A DNA stretch of 64,000 nucleotides from Magicicada septendecula (Eukaryota > Arthropoda > Insecta > Hemiptera > Cicadidae): the NCBI GenBank assembly GCA_034769895.1, contig CM068372.1, positions 368,485,258 to 368,549,257 on the forward strand. The letters are read 5' to 3'. How positions within the stretch are numbered: the stretch's first letter is position 1; every line of letters begins with the position of its first letter. Shown here piece by piece: positions 58,720 to 64,000 of the stretch. Position numbers and translations under genes: made by a program. The notes beneath the pieces are model-generated. The model did no database searches. It was given only the letters and a program-made list of their open reading frames with translations, and was not told where the DNA came from.

Positions 58720-58775
58720 TAAGGAAAAAAAATATCTTGAGGTAAATTCATTATAAATATTAAATAAATTATATA
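58462..58775 (+). repeat. PLE downstream LTR-like direct repeat
   Basis: Partner of 56601-56910. Includes the coding end (stop at about 58717-58719), the hammerhead-like core, and an AT-rich end at TAAATAAATTATATAAAA. Confidence 0.85.
58679..58714 (+). ncRNA. Hammerhead-like core in PLE downstream repeat
   Basis: CTGAGGA, T, GAGTAC...GTAACC (stem II partly mismatched), GAAAC, AT, GTT. AGG (58676-58678) and CCT (58715-58717) form 3 bp of stem I. The core letters are complete but stem II is weaker than in the upstream copy. Confidence 0.55.
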
Positions 58776-58844
58776 AAATTTTTTTTTTAATGGGCTATCC
58801 ATGTTTAATATCTGATGACAGCTGGTTGACTCAGAGTCCGATTA

Positions 58845-58965
58845 GACATCGTGAAAACGATTGTCCAAGTGTTGGATTCAAAGTCACGATCCTCACTGGA
58901 ATTGAATGCGGTAAGCACTGAGACATCCGGTCTCATTCTTTAATTTAAAAGAAATGATTCTATTG
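58845..58965 (-). mobile_element. tRNA-like SINE relic
   Basis: On the minus strand, GTCTCAGTGCTTACCGCATT resembles the D-arm/A-box region, and GAGGATCGTGACTTTGAATC followed by CAACACTTGG resembles the T-arm/B-box region of a tRNA-derived SINE head. The B box departs from consensus (GACTTTGAATCC). A 3' body of about 60 bp follows without clear poly(A). It could also be a decayed tRNA pseudogene. Confidence 0.4.
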
Positions 58966-59609
58966 AATATAGTTGTTTTAATTAAACCGTTTCAGTCGTT
59001 GTCTGCGGGCACAAGACGTATGGTTTGGGCAAACCGTAACCAGCAGTCAATATGCAAATGTTGGCCAAACCTAACCTAACTGAACTCATTACCGACGCCG
59101 CGCCGGCTGAAAGATATCGTTTATTTATCTTTTTCTAACAATTTGTCAGTTTTAGTAATTAAAATTTCTGCTTGTTGTCCTCCCCCCTGTCATCAGTCTG
59201 ACCCGCATTAGCAGATTACTTTTCTTTTAAAGGGTTCAGTTAAACGTTACAAACGGATATCAAACGCGCGCGCGCGCGCACACACACACACACACACAGA
59301 CGCACACAAACCAACATCCTGCTGATCCATCCACTGGGACGGAAGGACGCCTAGTAGAGGAACAGATAAGTGCGATGGGATAATTTATAGAACCTTGTAA
59401 ATCTGAAAGAGACAACTTGTAAATCTTGTGTGTCAAGTAAGAGACGACTGTGACTAGAAGACATAGTAAATTCTAAATACTAGGTAACCTCTGACAAGTC
59501 ACGCTACAAAACTAATGTGGCAGGTCAAACACCTGCAGTAAGAAGGTTTATAAAGATTTATAACAGGAATCCGTAGCGTTAAAGTGTTCCCCAATCCATT
59601 TAATAAGGC
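58966..59609. other. Non-coding stretch with (CG)(CA) tract
   Basis: A (CG)n(CA)n tract lies at about 59265-59300. No gene recognised. Confidence 0.45.
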
Positions 59610-59860
59610 CTAAATTTCTGCGGGCTTTGGAAACAACAACACTTTCAACGTGTTGAGGGAAAAGAGAAGTTTTGAATCCATTAAAACACCCAGATCAGAT
59701 ACTAAATACTTTCTTTCTACAGCCACACCGTCTATCTTATACGCATAGTAAGACGGATTGGTCTTACGGGTGTACGTGGTTATTAAAGTTGTCTTATAAT
59801 TTATTCGCATGCAATTCCACTGTGCCCACTCTACAGCATTATCTATACATTGGAACGATA
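59610..59860 (-). pseudogene. LINE reverse transcriptase thumb fragment
   Basis: On the minus strand: FQCIDNAVEWAQWNCMRINY, then KTTLITTYTRKTNPSYYAYK, then VSDLGVLMDSKLLFS. The order W...N.M.(I/L)N..KT..ITFTRK....Y.Y...G..(I/V).R....DLGVL.DSKL.F is the post-palm region of Jockey/CR1-group LINEs. Only about 80 residues remain, cut at the left by an unrelated junction and at the right by a TAA microsatellite. Confidence 0.75.
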
Positions 59861-59869
59861 ATAATAGCC

Positions 59870-59948
59870 TAATAATAATAATAATAATAATAATAATATT
59901 AGTAGTAGTAGTAGTAGTAGTAGTAACAAAATAATAATAATAATAATA
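59870..59948. repeat. (TAA)n(TAG)n(TAA)n compound microsatellite
   Basis: Three adjacent trinucleotide tracts. The TA at 59947-59948 served as a mariner target. Confidence 0.95.
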
Positions 59949-60695
59949 CAAGGGTCATCTCAAAAGTAAGTTTCCCTATTTTTCTTTCAAAGGGAAATGG
60001 CGCAAGCAGGCTGACGAAGGTTGGAGAACTTTTATTTGTGTGTAGTGGCAGTAGTGCCAAAACCTCACCCATTCCGTAGCAACGTAACAACAACACGAAG
60101 TTTAAAATCATGGACGTTTCATTTACCAGCGTGTCCGATTGCAGAGTGCATAGTGTGATTCGGTTTTTTGCTACAAAAAGTGAATCAGCGGCTGAAATTC
60201 ATCGTCACTTAGTTTCTGTGTACAGACCTGAGTGTATGAGCATTAAAATGGTCCGCATACATCGTAAAAGGGGGAGGAACAAAGTTCTTCTGCTCCACGA
60301 CGACGCACATCCTCATTCCTCGCGAGTCACGCACAATTTGTTGCAGTCTTTTCGAAGGGAGATTTTCGACCATCCCTCTTATTCACCCGATTTGGCTCCG
60401 AGTGATTTCCATATTTTCCCCCATCTCGAAGAACATCTGGGAGGACAACGTTTCGAAACGGATACGGAAGAGGAACAGGCGGTTGACGCCTGGCTCCGAA
60501 ATATGGGCACGCAGCGGTTCAAAGAAGGAATTGACAAACTGTTTTTACGCTACAAAAAGTGTACTGACAAGACTGGAGATTATGTTGAAAAATAACTACA
60601 TGTTTTGAATAAAAGTATAGTTTTCTTTTTAATTTTTACAAGTGTTTTTTATTTTTCCTAAATCAGGGAAACTTACTTTTGAGATGACACTCGTA
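59947..60695 (+). mobile_element. Mariner element, internally deleted, TA target
   Basis: The element proper is 59949-60693 (745 bp), flanked by TA (59947-59948 and 60694-60695). The left end CAAGGGTCATCTCAAAAG and the inverted right end CGAGTGTCATCTCAAAAG continue to GTAAGTTTCCCT, giving terminal repeats of about 29-30 bp with two mismatches. Full mariners are about 1.3 kb, so nearly half is missing, all from the middle of the transposase. Both ends are intact, so it could be moved by a full-length relative. Confidence 0.92.
60110..60595 (+). CDS. Deleted mariner transposase, in-frame
   Basis: A 161-residue frame. Residues 1-45 (IRFFATKSESAAEIHRHLVS) match the first HTH of mariner transposases. 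After a jump at about residue 45-55, the frame enters the catalytic domain: LLLHDDAHPHSS with Asp64 (second catalytic Asp), then HPSYSPDLAPSDFHIFPHLE with Asp99. The two are separated by exactly 34 residues, the DD34D spacing. The first catalytic Asp, the second HTH and the linker are deleted. The end is the usual KCTDKTGDYVEK and a stop. The product would lack catalysis but keep a DNA-binding HTH and the dimer-side C-terminus, so it could act as a repressor if made; this is inference only. Confidence 0.88.
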   Translation: MDVSFTSVSDCRVHSVIRFFATKSESAAEIHRHLVSVYRPECMSIKMVRIHRKRGRNKVLLLHDDAHPHSSRVTHNLLQSFRREIFDHPSYSPDLAPSDFHIFPHLEEHLGGQRFETDTEEEQAVDAWLRNMGTQRFKEGIDKLFLRYKKCTDKTGDYVEK

Positions 60696-60739
60696 GTTCC
60701 TTTACCCTGCCTAAACAGCCTAAGGGGATAACATTTTAG

Positions 60740-60888
60740 CCGTAAGCCTTAGCCACAGTACTGTGGTTCACTGACTGTAGACCTGTATCAGTGTATCAGT
60801 CCCCTAAGCACTGAAGATGGCCACCGATGGAGTGATAACCCGGTAACCAGAAATATTAACAGTTACGACGTCGGCCGTGAAAGTAAGA
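60740..60888 (+). mobile_element. Solo hammerhead-type element, core decayed
   Basis: Keeps CCACAGTACTGTGG (60753-60766), a 44-bp spacer, CTGAAGATGGCC (from 60811) and the tail block GACGTCGGCCGTGAAAG (about 60867-60883), in family order. The stretch that should hold GAAAC reads GATAACCCGGTAACC, so the catalytic core is lost. Confidence 0.65.
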
Positions 60889-61840
60889 CAACAATGAATG
60901 ATAAAGTGTTAGGAAGTACCAGTGGTGTATCTAGAATTTGCCCTTTGGGGGGGGGGGGGGTCCGGTCAAGTCGGCTTCATACAAAAGAAACAAAACAAGT
61001 GAAAATTAATCAATATTACTATCTTTAAAGTGGTTGAAAAACGAGTGATAACATCCTGAAATCAATCCTATTAAAGTAAGCGGTAATAACATAATAAAAA
61101 TACGCGCTATTGAAATATTGTTTACAAGATACTTATTGACTGAATTGATTTTTCCTATATTTCAAACGTATATGCGTATGTTGTGTAATAACCCTGTTTG
61201 TATATTTAAAAAAGAGTTACTACTATATTAGAGTATATAGCTGAAAAAGTAATATAGTGTAAAAATTAAATGAACTTTCGTCAACTTTATTCGACCCTCT
61301 GAGGGGGAGTCCGGTCCCGTAAATACGCCCCCGGGAGGCACCGCACCTTCAGAAACAACAGTTTGTAAACGTGCACTGGACTTTAAACGTGGTCGTACGA
61401 GCACTGAAGATGATTCCCGCAGTGGACGCCCAAAGAATGACACAATGAAAAACGCGGTACCCAACTTGCAGAGATTTTTCACGCCGACTTTAGGTAAAAT
61501 ATAATACACACGCTCACATGAGATGCCTATGATATCTATAGTGTCATCCACTATCAATCACCGGTCTTACAACATCGTGTATTAATTTTTTAAATTATAT
61601 CTGGAATTGTTGCACTTTTTATGCGTCCACTGAGGGGATCATCTTCAATGCTTGTAGTACGCCTTTGTTTAAACTCGACTGCCCACTTACAAACCATTGT
61701 TTCTGATGGCGCTGAATCTCCTAACACATTTACAATTTCTTTGTGAATTCCCATTGGCGCTTAGACCTTTAAGAAAGTCAATCACACCACGGTGCTTGAT
61801 TTCGTACGTTTTCCAAAACATGCATGACACGTAAATTCCA
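60880..61840. mobile_element. Inverted mariner fragments with nested hAT
   Basis: The plus strand reads VLG(S) up to 60919, is interrupted by a hAT element, and resumes TAPSETTVCKRALDFKRGRT and EDDSRSGRPK (61340-61435). The minus strand from about 61810 down to 61440 reads EIKHRGVIDFLKGLSANG, APSETMVCKWAVEFKQRRTT, EDDPLSGR, then IVDDTIDIIGISCERVYYIL and VGVKNLCKLGTAF (second HTH). The two halves are joined head-on just after HTH2, as at 22240-22615. The catalytic domain is absent. Confidence 0.72.
60912..61341. mobile_element. hAT-type element inserted in mariner
   Basis: The element proper is about 60920-61333 (414 bp). The left end CAGTGGTGTATCTAG leads into a G-run and GGTCCGG. The right end inverted has GGGGGCGTATTTACGG and GACCGGAC. 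The flanks GGAAGTAC and GGAGGCAC match at 6 of 8. Removing the element joins the mariner frame as VLGSTAPSETT, agreeing with LGDSAPSETM on the opposite arm, which supports the boundaries. No coding capacity. Confidence 0.65.
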
Positions 61841-62089
61841 GATAGCTGAGAAACAATTAATAAATTGGCAGATAGATTCGGAAATTAACAGGTGTTCAAC
61901 ACGAAATATAAATCTTACGGCAAACGAGAAATTCTAGTTCTAGCGATAAGATATAGATATCACTCCGCGGACTTCTCAGATGATTCTAGTAGACCACAAA
62001 CGTGCAGTATATCTCATACTTCCTATTTTAAATACCTCATAAATTTCCTATTTGGTTTTTGACATTGTCTTTTTTTCCAATGAAAAATG
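61841..62089. other. Non-coding spacer, nothing recognised
   Basis: AT-rich, no feature found; under 300 bp but listed because it adjoins the exon's downstream intron. Confidence 0.45.
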
Positions 62090-62160
62090 AATTCAATCAT
62101 TTCTGTAATCTTTGGTTCCGGAACATGTGTAAACACTGTACGACCAGAATAATAAATATA
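62090..62160 (+). mobile_element. RTE-type LINE tail scrap (family c)
   Basis: GAATTCAATCATTTCTGTAA then CTTTGGTTCCGGAACATGTG then TGTACGACCAGAATAATAAA matches the coding end and 3' UTR of 16620-16700 and the inverted copy at 37335-37400. Confidence 0.65.
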
Positions 62161-62366
62161 AATTTCCTATTTTGTATGTCTCATATTTTCTATTTTTATA
62201 TATAGGCCTACAATCGACGAACTTCACACGTCGTTATTATTATAGATTCATTAGATTTGTTAAGATCAGAGTTGCAACTTTTCACGTTTCAAGTCCTGTT
62301 AACGTTTATATGTATTTTTACTGTAATGGAACGGTTAAGAATTATGCAAGACGTAGATGTACTCAC

Positions 62367-62576
62367 CTCAACCCCACCGTTCCACATGTAGTGGACTGCG
62401 TCGTGGTGGTTGGAGCCGGTGACGTTGTTCATGTGTTCCGCCATGACGGACATCCAGTGAACCAACCCCCCCTGGCTCTGCCCACTAGGAGGCCCCCCAC
62501 ACTTGCTGTGACCCCCTGAGCCGCCAGGGCCGCCTCCTCCACCGTGCTGCCCGCCCTCCCACACAAATGCTGCCTT
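62367..62576 (-). CDS. Host gene internal exon, 70 codons, phase 0
   Basis: Minus strand. The upstream flank ends TTGGTGTTGTGTTTCAG (pyrimidine-rich acceptor); the exon opens AAG and closes GAG just before GTGAGT, a strong donor. It is 210 nt, exactly 70 codons with phase 0 at both ends and no stop. It encodes KAAFVWEGGQHGGGGG (Gly-rich start), a Gly/Ser/Pro linker with one Cys (residue 26), then a non-repetitive, conserved-looking block HWMSVMAEHMNNVTGSNHHD and AVHYMWNGGVE. GC content and CpG are far above the surroundings. No domain is recognised; the mix of Gly linker and short conserved helix suits a transcriptional regulator, but that is a guess. A decayed copy of its end lies at 41630-41670. 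Confidence 0.7.
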
Positions 62577-62924
62577 CTGAAACACAACACCAACATCACG
62601 TTATTATTTTAGTTGATTACTATCTGAATAAAATTTATTAAAATGTATATATATATATATAAAACATATTTTTATATTCATATCAAACATATATAATTTT
62701 TTTTATCAGTCCGGTTACATCTTTCTTGCGACAGTTTAGTAACTAATATGTCCACTGAATATGTTACTAGAATAGGCCTATTGCAGGATAAGAGATAGTG
62801 GGGCTGCCATCCGGAGTTTCTGTACGGGTTGTCCCCCATAAACTGGCTGTCGTACCGTAGCAGACCAGACACCAGTTTTCCCTGTACGCAGCATTACAAA
62901 TGACAAATCCAACTAGATTAATTG
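62577..62924. other. Intron-side sequence upstream of exon
   Basis: AT-rich; (TA)n at about 62645-62660; TAGGCCTA at 62773. The acceptor of the exon lies at its left edge. Nothing else seen. Confidence 0.5.
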
Positions 62925-63185
62925 CCCAATATCGGCAAAACTGCCATAATGGGTAAAAACTGTAAATACCGGCAAAAATTTCCCACTATCGTCTAAAATG
63001 GTTGAAACTTCTTAACCAAAAGGATGACTCCCGCATCCCCAAACAATTATGGAATTACGAGTCGAAAGAACGGGAGGTGTGGGACATCCGAAGAAGCGTT
63101 TGAGTGACCAGGTCTAGTTTGTCTGCATGGGACCGGAACAAACCATTTTTGGTTTAATTCTTGTTGAAGATGATGTAGACGATTA
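62925..63185 (+). mobile_element. RTE-type LINE 3' end (family a)
   Basis: A broken tail: AQYRQNC-like, KMVETS, DDSRIPKQLWNYESKERG and VGHPKKRLSDQV, ending GAAGATGATGTAGACGA. Compared with 8034-8273 the GRPRKRW box has become GHPKKRL. Confidence 0.72.
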
Positions 63186-63298
63186 ATTATTTTTACATAT
63201 TTCTGAAAATGACAGTTAAAAATACTGTTGACACGTAAATTATATACAAAAATATATTCTGGTATAAAATAACAACTATTATTTATTATTAAGAATTA

Positions 63299-63431
63299 TA
63301 ACTAGCTAAAAGCATGGCTTTGTGGTGACTCACGAAGCTTAAATACAAAAAATATTACGTACAAATAAATAATCATAATATTTATATTTGAGCTTCAGGA
63401 ATCACCATCAAACCATGCTTTTAGCTAGTTA
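63299..63431. mobile_element. Hairpin MITE-like palindrome
   Basis: Arms 63299-63355 and 63376-63431 pair: TAACTAGCTAAAAGCATGG against CCATGCTTTTAGCTAGTTA, continuing through TGGTGACTCA/GAATCACCA with a few mismatches to a loop of about 20 bp. No target duplication identified. It lies next to the helicase fragment. Confidence 0.75.
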
Positions 63432-63654
63432 AAAAAAAAGTAATTTTTCGTTTTTCGAACTAATTTTATGGGTAAAAAACAATATTTTGATTTTTTATAT
63501 TTACTTTTTTAAATATAAAAAGTACAATAGAAAATTATTTTTAAAAAATTAATAATTAAATAATTAGAAAAAAAAGATTAACATATTTAATTAATAATTA
63601 TATCAGTAATTAGATACATTTTTAATCAGATACAAAATTTCTCATTCGAGTTTC

Positions 63655-64000
63655 TTCTTGTTTTCTACACTTTAATATATGTGAATTTTTAATATTACAA
63701 AATCTATCGTAAGATGTATATAGTCTTGTAAAGTCTGTAGTCTTTCGTAAAGTGGTCTGTCATTAACAGACGGTAACTGATTAATATCCCCCAAAAAATA
63801 TACAAATAATCCACCAAACGGTTCATCTTGTCTTGATGGAATAGCTCTGCGTACTCTTAAATCAATTTTCCTCAAAAGACTACATCCAATCATACTCATT
63901 TCATCTATAAACAGAAATTTACAACCACGAATTTCGTGTTGAAATTGAGCAAGTAAGTGTGAACTGAGTTCTTTAAATACTTTATGTACTCCTATTAAAA
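63655..64000 (-). CDS. PIF1-family helicase, Helitron-type, partial
   Basis: The minus-strand frame runs off the right window edge. In order from the edge: GVHKVFKELSSHLLAQF, RGCKFLFIDEMSMIGCSLLR (Walker B, DEMSM), KIDLRVRRAIPSRQDEPFGG, VYFLGDINQLPSV (motif III, GD..QLP.V), RPLYERL. It stops at 63672 after LKIHIY. The listed Met at 63899 is internal to the frame. IDEMSMIG followed by (F)GG...GD..QLP(P)V is typical of PIF1-like helicases, and the F-G-G spacing suits Helitron or Helitron-derived copies better than host PIF1. Walker A lies beyond the window. The downstream half of the helicase is missing, so the copy is probably truncated. Confidence 0.8.

Larger units (their letters stand above)
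56601..58775 (+). mobile_element. Penelope-like element (PLE), interrupted
   Basis: About 2.2 kb. Direct repeats of about 310 bp (56601-56910 and 58462-58775) flank and overlap a coding region with RT and GIY-YIG endonuclease, the defining pair of endonuclease-bearing PLEs. The downstream repeat includes the end of the coding region, so the upstream one begins with a partial coding copy, typical of PLE LTR-like repeats. Each repeat ends in a hammerhead-like core followed by an ATAAATATTAAAT stretch. The composition is strikingly A-rich on the sense strand. The coding part is split into about three blocks, so the copy is not intact. It sits in the distal part of an R1 copy. Confidence 0.88.

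Noticed and set aside
56601-58775. LTR retrotransposon
   Set aside because: Direct repeats overlap the coding end, and the RT and GIY-YIG signatures are PLE-type; no integrase, protease or capsid domain.
62172-62519. 115-codon plus-strand ORF over the exon
   Set aside because: Antisense shadow; the splice sites and phase support the minus strand.

Overview
The window reads as a stretch of a large, repeat-rich insect genome. It is AT-rich, has long (GA)n, (GT)n, (CTT)n and (TA)n microsatellites, no operons and no long host ORFs, and carries many short, decayed transposon pieces with insect-type reverse transcriptase and transposase motifs. The many RTE-type LINE tails ending in GRPRKRW resemble those of cockroaches and termites, but that placement is only a guess. 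The only convincing host-coding sequence is a 70-codon, phase-0 exon on the minus strand (62367-62576) with good splice sites. A partial, decayed copy of its 3' half and downstream intron lies about 21 kb away (41385-41670). Most of the window is probably intron or intergenic DNA of such a gene.

Layout. 1-5 kb: a hAT-type non-autonomous element with a perfect 8-bp target duplication, a hairpin MITE, a Jockey-like LINE end and a copy of a dispersed non-coding repeat called R1 here. 5-14 kb: a hammerhead-like element, two RTE ends, R1, and a second copy of the hairpin MITE. 13.9-17.3 kb: a foldback element with 11-bp target duplications, a 67-bp tandem array of 22 units with a 10-unit higher order, an RTE end, and a second foldback with 13-bp duplications. 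18-29 kb: RTE fragments, mariner fragments and R1. 30-36 kb: two more hammerhead-type elements, a hAT-like family and a TTF-domain transposase fragment. 37-48 kb: RTE ends, a hAT remnant with its dimerisation domain, a 1.2-kb RTE inserted into R1, and a 1-kb foldback. 51-63 kb: RTE, hAT, a Penelope-like element with RT, GIY-YIG and LTR-like direct repeats, a tRNA-like SINE relic, an internally deleted mariner, a hAT nested in a mariner fragment, the host exon, and a PIF1/Helitron-type helicase running off the right edge.

Main discovery candidate. At least ten sites carry the order CTGANGA, T, stem II, GAAAC, NUH, which is the catalytic core of a type I hammerhead ribozyme with one extra U. 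Two sites lie in the direct repeats of the Penelope-like element, as known for that class. The others lie in short non-coding elements, often foldbacks whose two arms hold the motif in opposite orientation. Three of these have target duplications of 9-13 bp and a roughly 25-40 bp tail on one side only. Five copies of a perfect 14-bp palindrome lie 37-46 bp from the core. I infer a family of non-autonomous, Penelope-mobilised, ribozyme-bearing elements (retrozyme-like). The cores were read by eye and their activity is untested.
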